Shown here one piece after another: positions 24,401-39,400 of a stretch of DNA of 64,000 bases (the first letter of the stretch is position 1; the number at the start of each line of letters is the position of its first letter). The translations under genes and the position numbers were made by a program. This stretch comes from Owenia fusiformis (taxonomy: Eukaryota; Annelida; Polychaeta; Sabellida; Oweniidae): assembly GCA_903813345.2 (NCBI GenBank), contig CAIIXF020000008.1, positions 11,375,278 to 11,439,277 on the forward strand, given 5' to 3'. The notes below the pieces were generated by a model. It did no database searches, was not told where the DNA came from, and saw only the letters and a list, made by a program, of their open reading frames with translations.

Positions 24401-27400
24401 AGATGTTATGTGACATAGATTGTGAGAGAAGATGTTATGTGACATAGATTGTGAGAGAAGATGTTATGTGATATAGATTGTGAGAGAAGATGTTATGTGA
24501 TATAGATTGTGAGAAAAGATGTTATGTGATATAGATTGTGAGAGAAGATGTTATGTGATATAGATTGTGAGAGAAGATGTTATGTGATATAGATTGTAAA
24601 GAAGACTTTATGTGATATAGATTGTGAGTGACAGAAGATGTTATGTGATATAGATTGTGAGAGAAGATGTTATGTGATATAGATTGTGAGAGAAGATGTT
24701 ATGTAATATAGATTGTGAGAGAGGATGTTATGTGAAATAGATTGTGAGAGAAGATGTTATGTAATATAGATTATGAGAGAAGATGTTATGTGATATAGAT
24801 TGTGAGAGAAGATGTTATGTAATATAGATTGTGAGAGAAGATGTTATGTGATATAAATTGTGAGAGAAGATGTTATGTGATATAGATTGTGAGAGAAGAT
24901 GTTATGTGATATAGATTGTGAGAGAAGATGTTATGTGATATAGATTGTGAGAGAAGATGTTATGTGATATAGAATGTAACAGAATATGTTATGTGATATA
25001 GATTGTGAGAGAAGATGTTATGTGATATAGATTATGAGAGAAGATGTTATGTGATATAGATTGTTAGAGAAGATGTTATGTGATATAGATTATGAGAGAA
25101 TATGTAATGTGATATAGATTGTGAGAGAGGATGTTATGTGACATAGATTGTGAGAGAAGATGTTATGTGATATAGATTATGAGAGAAGATGTAATGTGAT
25201 ATAGATTGTTAGAGAAGATGTTATGTGACATAGATTGTAAAGAAGACTTTATGTGATATAGATTGTGAGTGACAGAAGATGTTATGTGATATAGATTGTG
25301 AGAGAAGATGTAATGTGACATAGATTGAGAGAAGATGTTATGTGATATAGATTGTGAGAGAAGATGTTATGTGATATAGATTGTGAGAGAAGATGTTATG
25401 TGACATAGATTGTAAAGAAGACTTTATGTGATATAGATTGTGAGTGACAGAAGATGTTATGTGATATAGATTGTGAGAGAAGATGTTATGTGACATAGAT
25501 TGAGAGAAGATGTTATGTGATATAGATTGTGAGAGAAGATGTTATGTGATATAGATTGTGGGAGAAGACATTATGTGATATAGATTGTGAGAGAAGATGT
25601 TATGTGACATAGATTGAGAGAAGATGTTTTGTGATATAGATTGTGAAAGAAGATGTTATTTGACATAGATTGTGAGAGAAGATGTTATGTGATATAGATT
25701 GTGAGAGAAGATGTTATGTGATATAGATTGTGAGAGAAGATGTTATGTGATATAGATTGTGAGAGAAGACTTTATGTGATATAGATTGTGAGAGAAGATG
25801 TTATGTGATATAGATTGTGAGAGAAGATGTTATGTGATATAGATTGTGAGAGAAGATGTTATGTGATATAGATTGTAAGAGAAGATGTTATGTGACAGAT
25901 ATAAAAAATGTTACGTGGTAAAGATTGTGACAGAATATGTGACAAAGCATGTAACAGAACATGTTGATAAATATATGACATTAATTGTGATAGAACATGT
26001 TTTATATGATATACAGATTGTGACAGTACATGTACTGTGACATAGATCATTACATAGCATGTTATGTGACATGTTATGACAGAACATGTGATGTGATAAA
26101 CCAATTGTGACAGAACATGTTTTGAGGCATAGACTGTGACAGAAAAAGTATTATGTGACATTGATTGTGATAAAATCTGTTATGTGACATAAGGACTGTG
26201 ACAGATGATGTTACATGACAAACAGAGTGACAGAATATGTCATGTGACAATGACTCTGACAGAATATGCTATGTGATATCCATATTGTTGCAGGATTTGA
26301 TATGCAATTTCATTTTTATGTAAATGCATACAACAACAATCTTTTGTAAGTAGACATTATTGCATTTACTACTATACCAGGGCCCTCGCCAGGCTTTTAG
26401 ACTGTGGCGCAGCACCACACTCTATTTAGCCCCCTCCACACCCTATTGGCAAATCATGACTGTTTCCACAGTCTAAACTTGACTGAATATACAATAATAG
26501 CATGTGAAAAGGATACAACATAACATAAATATGATTTATCACGACTGAACGGTTATTCTGCAGATGTTAGCACCACACCCTAAATATTGCCTGGTGAGAG
26601 CCTTGATACGCTCTGATGGTGATACAGTGTGTCCCACATTTGAAGACATACAAGCTAAAAATAAAGCTGTTATAACTACACCTATTGTAAAATTCATCTA
26701 ATCTTTATACAGAATATATACCACTATCTGTTGAATACATTCTACTTCTAGACATTCTTTCAAGGTTTGCAACTATGCAACTAATCTAAACTAAATTTAC
26801 AACAACGGATATGTACTATACAGAGGCCTAATGACAGTTTTCTAAGTATTATATTGACTAAATTGTTACAGGGTTTCAGCCAGCATTTTTTCCCTCCAAA
26901 ACAATGCTTTTCGGTGTCAGCTTTAAAATTTGGATTGTGCCCAGATTTCAACAGTCGGAGAAACTTTTATTATGTTAGTTTTCATTTCAATCTTGAGTCC
27001 CCTCTCCATTTATATAATCATTAATTTCAAAAATGTTAATCATATAATTTTTCATATCCATAGTTTTTCAAAACAATTATTCATTTTTCATTATTATATA
27101 CCCCATATGTATTCTAGATGCTAATTGGCTTATTCATCGTCACATGATATGAAATAGATGAACTAAATCCCCGGAAAGTCCTAAATCCCTGCTAACAGGG
27201 AAGATGAAATGTATTAATCACCAGTTAGGTCATGTGATCAGTCATTAGTACATTTTATCTTCCCTGCTAGCTGTGATTTATAGGAGTTGAATGGCAAAAT
27301 GTCTTTAAATGCCAATAACAACATTAAATCTTTAATGAAATTAAAAGACTTTTGATTTTGTTTTTTGTTTACAGAGTACACAAGGGGTTTATAATAAAAC

Positions 27401-30400
27401 AAATAGTGACTGCCACATTTTTGGGAAATAGTGTAAAAATTTCCCCTCGGGAATATCCTGTCAACCGGAATATTCACTCGGCCTGCAGCCTCGGGAACAT
27501 GTCAGTGGACAGGATATTCCCTTGGGAAAAATACTTTGCACTATTTCCCTCAATGGCAGTCACTATTTGTATACCAACCACATCTCTAGTTAACATTCTT
27601 TTTTTAAACAACTTTCAATACTTAGATATGGTCCCTTATTTACTATGTGCAGGTTATTGGTGAGAAAGTCACGAACCAATCAGAGTTTAAGTATAGAACC
27701 AACTTAATTTTAAGATTATCGCATGTTGGAAAGAGAAATCTGTAGTTCTGGGCCTTGTGGCCTCACTTGTTATGTGATGTGAGAATGTCTAAATAATTCA
27801 TGGAGGGATTTATGAATGTTTATGAGCAAATGGTCTCATAATGAGCTGGCTTAAACCCTGTGATAGGCATGGTCAAATATCAATGTGTTATTTCTTCATG
27901 AAACTTACTTTTAGTGAGGAGGGGATCGGAATATATCACATGGAGTGGATGATATCGTAGCTTCAATATACTGTATATGGAATATGGGGGAGGTTACACA
28001 AAATTAGTTGGTAAAAACATTGATATTTAACTCAGCCTCTAACTACACTGTTCATTTTGCCTGTTACATGTTAACTTATTAGTAATTTTTATTGCCTACC
28101 TGACATTTTCATAGCCTGGTGACGTGATTGTGATCTTCACTGAAGTCTCTGTAGGTGTTCCAAGGCACGCCCAATGTGCAGATATGGTAGGGTCTGGGAT
28201 GGACTTTATAACGCTGTCCAGCAGTTTAGTTGCTCTGAATATGAATTGAAGGTTGGCTAAATAGATTTGACGTCTCACCAAAATTTACATTTTTAACCAT
28301 TAAAGAAAAGAATAACATGGTGACAGAAGAATAACATGGTGACAGTATTATAGTATTATAGCTATGGTACATGTATATTGCATTGTAAAAGGCATTGTAC
28401 CAGAGAACAACGAGTCAATTTAGAAGATATCTAAGGTGTAGCTATTACAGTATATATTATATAATCACACTCAGGACATTTTGATATATTAAGAAAAAAT
28501 ATTTCTTGGACATTTGCATGATATCATTCATATAATTAGACTTAGTTTTACAGGGGTAATATTTGCCTAATTCTTTAACATTGTCTTCAATATGGAATGC
28601 ACTTAGGTATTTTATCAGGATGATTCAAAAATAACAAAATACACTGAACACATGTTGTATGGCTAGATACTGGTTATAACAGTGACAATCTCAAACACTA
28701 CTGGTAGACAGCCAACATTTCTTTTGGGTTCATTTAACTTTAAACTTACAAAATATTTGCCCTTACCTGTTTCTTAAGATCACATGCTTGGCCTGGTTAA
28801 TTATTTGTTCTAATATTGTTTTGCTAGAAAACAAGTCACATATTAAACATTTAAAAAACAATTACCAATATTTACAACATAATACAAAACAAGGCATCAA
28901 TATGGAAAATGTCACCACCTGCCATTTGCTACAGATGGTGACCAACAAATGCCAAACACCAACTGCCAAACAACATGCACAAATAATTTTTTTGGTGGTG
29001 ACATAATGATTCTTGATTGGTTAATATGAGTTAACATAAGTTATCAAATATATTGAGAGTCCTATAACAACACAGGTTTGTGGGATTAACACCTAAGTCT
29101 GAGCTTCATACGGTTCGATTTTTTTGATGGTCAAAGATGAAACTCAAAAATGAAACCGAAAATCCTTAAATAAATAAAAAACACCCCCGTGCAATTCACG
29201 AAAATATTACTGTGGAGATTCAAACTCCAATAACATTATTTAATAAATAAATATATCATATGTTAGCTGTTAAAATAATCGATCCTGTATTACACACAAA
29301 AATATTGAACACATTTTACCTGTCTGATAGCTCTAGCAGCTGTTCTGTGCTGTAACCATGGGGACCAGCCAGTCTGCGTCGTTTAGACATCCCAAGGGTG
29401 GAGGTGACTGGGTGGGGGGCTGGGTGGTGGAGGTTCTTGTAGTGCACCTAACATATAAAACATGGTGTAAAATAGACACACCCTCTAGGGCACATAAAAT
29501 ATAGACATCTTTGCATTGGCAAAAATTGAAAATAAAATCATAATACTGTAATAATAATGTCACTCTGTCAACATTTCAACATAAATAATTATTATCATGA
29601 ATGAAAATTTATTTGGTTTTTCACAGTGGTATTCTATAGCGTATAGTCTTAAATGAGAAGATAAAAGTTCAAGTAAAGATCTTGAAGTTATTTATCCAAA
29701 CTATCACGCAATCCAGTTGTTTTATGAAAACAAAGACAGTTGCAATTAAGGAATCACATTGTACAATGTTGTTGAAAGACAAACGTCTGTATCAAATTTC
29801 TGTATCGAGAGTGAGATATATAAGGGTTATGTACTGGAAGGTTTTGTATATGAGGTTAATCTAGAGGGATATATGGATATCTACCTGAGGGACAATAGAA
29901 TATATCTTACCAGCTTATCTCCCTTAAACTCTCCTTGGCATAGGGTAAAGACACAAATACATACCTCACACAGTAGTTGATGAAGTGAGTGTTCCAAGAC
30001 ATGGTTGTGCTCTGTGTTCTGTGCACTGGACAGGGTGATATTCTTCTCCTTGCCAGTGTAATGACATAATGCTATACTCAACTGGTATCCCGGGAACAAC
30101 TGGAGATACATACGAAACACACATGATGACATGCATATAATAATGGGGTTTAGGTAACCTGTCACCATTCACCAATTGTGAATATTTTTAGCACCGGGCA
30201 AAGATATTGATCTTAATATTCACAAAGGTGGGGAAAATCTTTGAACTGAACCTACCTGAAAAACAGATAAATTATCAGGGAAATTTTCCATGTTAACTTT
30301 TATAATTTCACCCATGAGACGCCACAGTTGTTTTGTTTCAATGGAAATTGAACACACTGGGCAACCCCATCAGATCTGTTGCGTTTGATATTTAAATAAA

Positions 30401-33400
30401 TCAGCTGAGATGCCAAAACTTGTTTTCAGGTCAATGCAAATTTAACAGTAGCTCATATTTACAAATCTGTTTCATTTGTTTTTCTGTTACATTCATTTTA
30501 TAAAGACAGGACCATTGAGGTCTTTCTGACCAGATTAGAAGGTGGGTTATCTCGGTTGTCATATGTTAGCATTAGCAGGATAATTACATGTGAAATTTTT
30601 AGGAGTAAGGCAGTGAGGGTGACACGCAAAGTATTGTGGGTAATTATTTTTAGAAAATATTAGCCACATTGGCTGATATTGTTTCAGCTTATCCAGACCC
30701 CTGATATAATACAAATCAATTTTAAACTATTTGTGAACTCTACATTAATTCTTGGCTCTAATTTCATTTTCATTGCTTATGTTTGCTTCTAAAATACAAC
30801 CTGCCAACTGTAACATAAAATTAACATATTTTGCTACCTTCACTTATCACATGCTTATTGAAGTAGAACATATCAGAATGCAGGGTGCACCAACTGACCA
30901 CATTATACATGTACTCTATTCATGAAATCAAATATTTGAAAGGGTCAGACACTCACTATAAAAAGTTGACCAATTCTGTCAGCTTATAGTTTTGAAATCC
31001 TTGTACATGTATAAGGACTACATAGAAAATATAAGTTTCAAACAGACAGAAAAATGGCTGACAGAAAGACCCCAAAATTCAACAGAGATAAAACTGCATT
31101 TGAGAACATGTCAGATATTTGGAAGAGTAAAGCAAAGACATACTTTGTACGGTTTGACGCTAACTCTGATGGAATTCATGAGCGCAAAGATTATGAGGCC
31201 ATTATCGAGAGGTTAATTAACCATATGAAAACTCATGGTATCGAACCTACCAAGCAACAAATAGAGAGGTTTAACCACACATTCATCGATACAGTTTGGT
31301 GCGAAAGTGTGGCTGGAGGTCATGATACTGGATATGACAGAAAAATCACCATGGAAGAATTCTGCAACAATATCGCAGAACATATGATTCCTAACATAGA
31401 GTTCTGTACTGGTGTAACACTTCAATTCGCCTCACACATATTTGATGCTATTGATTTAAATCGTGATAATGTACTTTCCTTGAAAGAGTACTCAGCCTTT
31501 CTTGGAATGCTAGATGTTGACGAGGAACATGCCAAAATTGCGTTTTTGTCAATTAACAAAGGAACTGGGGACACAATTAGCCGCGAGGAGTTTTGTAATG
31601 CATACAGTGACTTCTGGATGAATTTTGAAGAAGGTGGAATTGGGGAGAATGTTCTCGGACCTATAGTAAGATGGTAAATGATGTGCTGCAGAAAATAAAC
31701 ATAACTTTGAACTAATATATCGTTGGTTGTATGGGAGAAAAGGTTAACTTTTTTTAAACATTAATAATGACTTATACAATTTAAAATGGTGAGTGAATAA
31801 CTTGCGAATATAACTTTAGCAGAATGTGAACTTGACCATTGACTCGAAGATGGTAAATTATGTACTGCAGAAAATGAACATAATTTGGAACTAATATGTG
31901 GATAGTCTGGGAGTAACAGCTGATTTATATAACATTAATGAAGACTTCGTTATATTACTAAATAAAATGAAAGCTGAAAAATCTGTGAATATGACAATCA
32001 GAAAGAGAACTCAGGACCTATGACTAAAAGAACAGAATAACAAAGATGAAAATAATATAATAATTTTTTATGATATATGTTTTATGTAACAAATATCACC
32101 ACAATTGTAAGATATATCTAACTCATTACAATAGGCTTTTCAGATAAACACTGCCACCTTTTGGCAACCACCATCTTAGCTGTGTTTCATGGATAAAACT
32201 AGAAAAACAGCAACTCCACGGAGTAGCAAATCCCACCGAACAAAACATATTATGCTTATTATAGCTAGTGTAAATGTTGAAATGTTTGTGCACTTTGTGA
32301 TAGAAGCATAAAATTTGGCACAAAGTTAGTTTATACCATTGTGAACTAGGCATCATCATATAAAATCTGAACCAAATCCGTTCACTGGTATATGAGTTAT
32401 CAAAGATTACGTGCTTTATGAAAATCGGCCGCCATCTTGAAATTCAGACGCCATTTTGAAAATTATTTCTTGAACAGAGCTACTGTGTCCCTAGGCATAA
32501 TCATATAAAATTTCAACCAAATCTGTTCACTGGTATTTGAGTTATCAAAGATTACATTTTTTACGAAAAATTGCCGCCATTTTGAAATTAAGCGGCCATC
32601 TTGAAAAATTTTTGTCGAACATAGCTACTGTGTCCCTAAGCATCATCATATAAAATTTGAACCAAATCCGTTCACTGGTATTTGAGTTATCAAAGATTAC
32701 ATATTTTTACGAAAAATGGCCGCCATTTTGAAATTAAGCGGCCATCTTAAAAATCTCCTTTTGTGCGAAACTCCTTTGTCCCTAGGCATCAGTATATAAA
32801 ATTTGAACCAAATCCGTCAACTTGTATTTGAGTTATCAACGATTACATTTTTTACAAAAAATGGCAGCCATTTTTAATTGAGCGGCCATATTGAAAATTC
32901 CTTCTCGGGCAGAGGTCCTACACTCATAAGCATGAGTCTATAAAATTTGAACCAAATCCGTCAACTGGTATTGGAGTTATCGCCCGGACACACGGACAAA
33001 CGGACGGACGGACGGCTTCTCTATATCCCCCTCGAACTTCGTTTGGTGGGATAATAAATAGAGGTTATTTAATGGGAGGGATGGAATATGAATCTTATTC
33101 CAAGATAAAATATGATATTAGCTATGGAACATACAGTATATGGGCCGAAGGTGGTAGCAACAGGATTCTGATACAGGATTTTTTGAATATCAATCTATTC
33201 CATGTTTATTTCCAAGGGAAAACATTTTAGTTTTTAGCATGGGCTTTCATCTGATTGAAAGCCCGTGTTTTTTAGGGAATGATATATTTTATTTACATGT
33301 GCATGAGTATTATATAGTTTTTGTTTGGCACAAGCGCCTTAAACTTTTCATCATTTTTTTACTGGGTGACTATTAATACACCCCTTGGGGTGTTCAGGTC

Positions 33401-36400
33401 ACATGACATGTTTGTATGTTCGATTGTATGTTAATAAAAAAATGTGTGATGAGCAAGTTTTCATACTAAGTGTTACTGATCAGTGTTCTCCTCAGGATTT
33501 TTTCTCAAGTGGGTGCAAAATTTTTGATTTCACAAGATATGTGCGGATTTTTGTGATTTTTCTCATTTTCAAGTGGGTGCTAATGGATTCTCTGGTATGT
33601 GCAAGCCTATTTTAAAATCCCAAATGGGTGCAGCATCCACTTGATTTAATGCTGGGGAGATCACTGCTGATAGCAAAATAATCAAAAGGAGACAAATGTG
33701 CACCTACCAATTTCTGCTTCTTTTGTCATTGAAACCTTGATTTTGAACAAGAAGGCCATACCCATAATGACGTAACAGTCAACAGAGAGTAAAACTTAAC
33801 AAATTAATCTGATTGGGAAATTATTTCTATCCTCAAAAAACATTTTTTGTTTTTCACTGAGATCCCATGCAGTATACAGGAGAAGTACATAATACTATCC
33901 TTGTCATCCTTTGTTAGAATTAACAACTGTACTACACTTTTTTAGAATAATTCTCTGGTTTAATCTAAATAAACCTCACTTGATATTAGGTACTTAGAAA
34001 AAGTGGGTCTGTAATCGAAGTATTTGAAAATTGTTCTCATCTTTAACTTCCACCATAAATAGATTGGGACAAATATTCTTCTGAATATTATTAAAGCTTG
34101 AATCGAATTCTACTACTTGCACATTTTTCAAACCCAAAACTTGAAATGGTATATACATCATGATTATATATCATCCGAGTTCAAAATATTTTAGGAAGAA
34201 AATAAGATACCCCTTAAAGTCCCCGTCTAAAGTTTGAAAATATTTTTTTATCATTCATTTACTATTTGTCAGGACTTAAAAAGTGATTTTAGAGATTTTT
34301 GAACAAAAAATTTTTTTTGAAAAAAAAGTTGTGACAATTTCATTTCTCAAATATTCAAATTTCCCGCCATTTTTCAAAAAATGTTGAAATTTCTTAATCA
34401 TCAAATATTTCTTAATGCATTTCAAAAAAGATCATATTTTTAACACCAATGCAAAGATTGAACAAAAGACACACTATTTCAATAATAAAATGTCATATTT
34501 AATGGGCCACTTCAATGTTTTAGCTTATCAAAAATATTTTGAAACATTAGTGATGTCACTAAGGTAACAAAAACTTTTTGAAAAAAATTGAATTTTTTTT
34601 TTTCGATGTCAATCTTTTCTAAATATGCTAGACTTTCATAAAAAAAACAATGTTGATTGTCTAACCAGGTTAAAAGGAAGAATAAATTATATTTTAGATA
34701 TCATTGTACCATTGGTTTCTATGAGAACTAAAATTTTGAAATGCATTTTTCTCAGAACCATTTTCATGCACTGATAAGTTCATTTCTCGCTTGTTGATCA
34801 ACCGATTTTCTTAATTTTTTCGGCAAAAAACACGAGAGGATGAAAGCTATGCATTGGTGTGAATTGTGGCTAATTAGAAGATATGAGTGACCTCTAAAAG
34901 TTGGTTTTAAATAAATTCACAAATTTTGGAACAAAAAGTCTATCAAAAATCACTTTTTGAAATTAAAAAAAAAGTTTCACATATCACACTTTGATAACAT
35001 TGGGTAAGACTACAATATAAGCCAAAGTGGTTTAAACTTTACATGGGGCCTTTAAAGATACAGAAAACCACTGAACAAAACATATTTCATCAAGTCACTC
35101 CTCATTTTGATTAATTCATGATAAAAGCTCTTGAACTTGAGTTATCAAAGACTTTTTTTCATGAAAAATGTAGACCATCTTGAATTGAGCAACCATATTG
35201 GAAATTCCTTTTTTAGTATGGAATCTACACACAAAGGACATTTTCGAACATGGACTAAATTGGACAACTGATATTTGAGTCAAAAAATAGTAGCCAATTA
35301 GAATTCAGTGGCCAAAGTTTCTTCCTAAGCAGCTATATTACTCTAAGAGCGAGGAGGAAAATTCTTAATAAATGGAGTATAGTTGGTTTGGGAGCATTTT
35401 CAGTTAGAGGGAAGTCTTGGATGAAAATTCTACCTAGGTGATAGCTTCACAGAGTGGTACATAATTCTTTTTTTTCAGGGGTAAGCCCCCCACCCCCCAA
35501 AAACACCCCACCCCCGGAAAATAATTTTTTCATCTTCAATGAATTTAGATATCTTGATGTTTTTAAGTTACATACATAGACATTATATATATGAATCATT
35601 TGCAAAATAAATAATGCCAATCACTCCTACAGAATTTGAAAAAGAGTACAAAGTATGTACCCCAGGGGGCAAATTTGTGACCCATTTTCTTACTTTTTAG
35701 AGCCTCACTTTTCAATCAGACACTGGAAGACATTGAAAAATTTCATGTGAAGTGCCCAGTAGCAGGGCTATAAGCCCTGAAAGGTTCAAACTAATTGAAT
35801 TAGTAGGAGCTGAGAAAAAATTGTTGATTTTTTGAAAAATTTGACATTTTTGAGAGGGGTGATTTTGTGAATGACTATAGCTGATGCCTATGGTTTCCAG
35901 ATCTATCCCTCTTTGATGATAAATATAGTTTTGAAGTATGGAACTAAGATGTAAAAAATAATTAAAATGGGTTTTAAGGAAGTTTAATGTATAAACAAGT
36001 TCAAAATTCGAAGAACTGTACAATATCAGGTCTGAATTTACAAATTTTAGGTAAGACCTTGGATGAGCCTTAGATTTTTTACATCTGTCCCCTTTTGATG
36101 ATATTTATGGCTTTGTAGTGTGGAACTAAGATGTACAAAATAATTTAGATGGTTTTTAAGAAGGTCTAAGGATTTTAACAAGTTCAAAATTTGAAGAATT
36201 GTACAATATCAGGTCTGAATTTACGAATTTCAGGTGAGACCTTTGATGAGCCTTATATTTTTCACATCTGTCCCTCTTTGATGATATTTATGGTTTTGTA
36301 GTGTTAAACTAATATGTAAGAAATAACCTAGATGGTGTTAAAGAAGGTTTAAGGAATTTAATGAGTCCAAAATTTGAAGAATTGTACAATATCAGGTCTG

Positions 36401-39400
36401 AATTTACGAATTTAAGGTATGACCTTGGAAGACCCTTATGTTTTTATATTTGTCGCTCTTTAATGATATTTATGCTTTTAAAGTAACGAACTAAAATGTA
36501 AAATATAATTTAGATGAATTTTAAGAATGTTTAAGGATTTTAACAAGTTCAAAATTTGAAAAATTGTATAATATCCGGTCTGAATTTACGAATTTCAGGT
36601 AAGACCTTTGGTGAGCCATATATTGTTTACATTTGTCCCTCTTTAAAGATATGTATGGTATTGTAGTGTGGAACTAAGATGTAAAAAACAATTAAGATGG
36701 ATTTTATGAAGTTTTAAGGATTTTCACATGTTCAAAATTTGAAAAATTGTATAATATCCGGTCTGAATTTACGAATTTCAGGTAAGACCTTTGGTGAGCC
36801 ATATATTGTTTACATTTGTCCCTCTTTGAAGATATGTATGGTTTTGTAGTGTAGAACTAAGATGTAAAAAAGATGTAAAAAAGAATTAAGATGGATTGTA
36901 AGAAGGTTTAGTGATTTTCACACGTTCAAAATCTTGGCGCATTGTACAATATTAATTCGGCAATTAACACTACATTTCAAGTATAACCTTGGTTGGCTCT
37001 AAACATTTAGAAAAAATTGTTGACACGGGGTTCCAATTTATAATTTTTCATGAGGACTTCACTTGAAAGAAAATATTTTTTTTAATAAACACCACTGTAT
37101 TTATGCCCAGAAAGTACTCATGGTGAAATATATGCTACGAGTATACCGGCTTCATAAAATCCATGCTTCACACCCAGAACACTATGTAACTATTTCCATG
37201 CATAAACACGAGCGCAGCAACTTAGCAAGATTACGCTCAGGAACTTTACCGCTGAAGGTTGAAACAGGCAGGTTTCAAGGTATTCCCCTTCAAGAAAGAT
37301 TATGCATGTGTCAACAAGGGGTCGAAGATGAAATGCATATCCTCATTGACTGTGATCTTCATACTTGTGCACGAAGGGATTTTATTGAACTTTGCAAAAA
37401 TGAAATAACTGACTTTAATACATTATCTAGTCTAGCTAAATACTGCTCAATTATGAACAATTCTATTTTACAAAGACCATTGGCAAAAACTATACATAAA
37501 ATAATGTGCAATAGAAGAGAATATGATATTTAAAACTTTTACATCTGAGCATATTTTTGATATATTTTTACATTGCTTTCTTGAGTCTCTCATACGCCGA
37601 AGCCGGCGGGACTGTTAATTATTGCTATTTTAGTATGTATATTGTTTACAGTGTGAGACTTTAATAAATATTTTACTAACTACTAACTATGACCGTCTAA
37701 AATCACTTGCCATACTGCACATGGACCTTTTTGAATATTTCTGGCTTATGTCATTCCTTTTCATGTCTATTTGCTAATAATCCCCAAAGTGCACACTTTA
37801 TTTCAGGAAAACTAAAGATTTCTACAATAATGTATTATTTTTCCATAAGAAAGCTTACCATTCTTATCATTTTGGGAGAATTTAAACATTTTTCACCCAT
37901 TTTTGCTTTTTGAATCCATTATTACCTCATCAATTTTTAACACATCGTGAATCTTTTTGGAGATATTGTATTTGAGATTGTAAGCAATAGATTAGTACAT
38001 GGATTGTACATGTTGTTTGTAATTTTGTCACACCCATAGATCTGATTCTGCCTTTAAACTTAACACATCGTGAATCATTTTGGAGATATTGTATTTGAGA
38101 TTGTAAGGAATAGATTGGTACATGAACTGTACATGTTGCTTGTAATTTTGTCACACCCATAGATCTGATTCTGCCTTTAAACTTCCTTAAAACCCATTTA
38201 AATTATGTTTTACATCTAAGTTCCATACTACTAAACCATATATATCATCATAGAGAGATACATACCTGAAATTCGTTAATGTCAGAAGATATGATATTGT
38301 ACAATTTGTCAAGTTTTGAACAGGTTTAAAACCCTAAACCTCCTTAAAACCCATCTAAATTATGTTTTACATCTTAGTTTCATAGTACAAAACCATATAT
38401 GTTATCATAGAGAGATATATGTAAAAAACGAATAAGGGCCATTCACAGTTATACCTAAAATTAATAAATTCCAGACCTGTTATTATACAATTCTTCAATT
38501 TTTATATTGTTTCAACCTTAAGCTTCTTTAAAACCTGTCTACATTTTGTTTAACATCTTAGTTCAACACTACTAAAGCATCGTATATGTCATCAAAAAGG
38601 GATAGCTGTAAAAAACATAAGGCTCACCTAAACCCCCAATATTCATTAATATCAGCTCTGATATTGTACAATTCGTCAAAATTTGAACTTGTTTAAAACC
38701 TTAAACTTCTTTAAAACCTGTCTAAATTTTGTTTTACATCTTAGTTCAACACTACTTAAAAAGGGGATAGATGCAAAAAACATAATACCTAAAATTCATT
38801 AATATAAGCTCTGATATTGTACAATATGTGAAAATTTGAACTTATTTAAAACCTTAAACTTCTTTAAAACCCATCTTGATTATGTTTTATATATTAGCTC
38901 CACACTACTAAATCATATATATCATCAAAAAGGATAGATGTTAAAAATATAAGGGCCAAGCAAGGTTATACTTGAAATTCATTAATTTCAGATCTGATAT
39001 TGTACAAAACGCCAAGATTTTGAACTTGTTTAAAATGTAAAGCTTCTTTAAAATCGATGTAAATTATGTTATACATATTTCCACACAACTAAACTAAATA
39101 TATCATGAAAAGGGGATAGGTGTTAAAATCATATGGACTAACCAAGGTTTTACTTGAAATTCATTCATTGCAGACCTGATATTGTACAATTCTTCAAATT
39201 AAAATCCTTAAACCTTCTTAAAATGCATCTAAATTATTTTTTACATCTTAGTTCCACACTACAAAACCACACATATCATCAAAGAGGGATAGGTGTAAAA
39301 AAATATGAGGCTTATCCAAGGTCTTACCTAAAATTTGCAAATTCAGACCTGATATTGTGCAATTCTTCAAATTTTGAACTTGTCAGAATCCTTAAACCTT

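Noticed and set aside
21884-25900. CRISPR-like look of a long array with 29-bp period
   Set aside because: There are no unique spacers; units abut head-to-tail, and the host is an animal genome. It is a minisatellite.
22367-26161. Minus-strand open frames rich in SHN, YHITSS and similar
   Set aside because: Direct translation of the 29-bp minisatellite; the period is not a multiple of three and frames break at each variant.
33240-33263. Hairpin GGGCTTTCATC...GATTGAAAGCCC followed by T residues, resembling a bacterial terminator
   Set aside because: Eukaryotic context inside a MED17 intron; a short palindrome is enough explanation.
37930-38160. Minus-strand frame with an internal protein repeat (MGVTKLQ...)
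   Set aside because: Produced by the 123-bp tandem duplication at the centre of the fold-back element.
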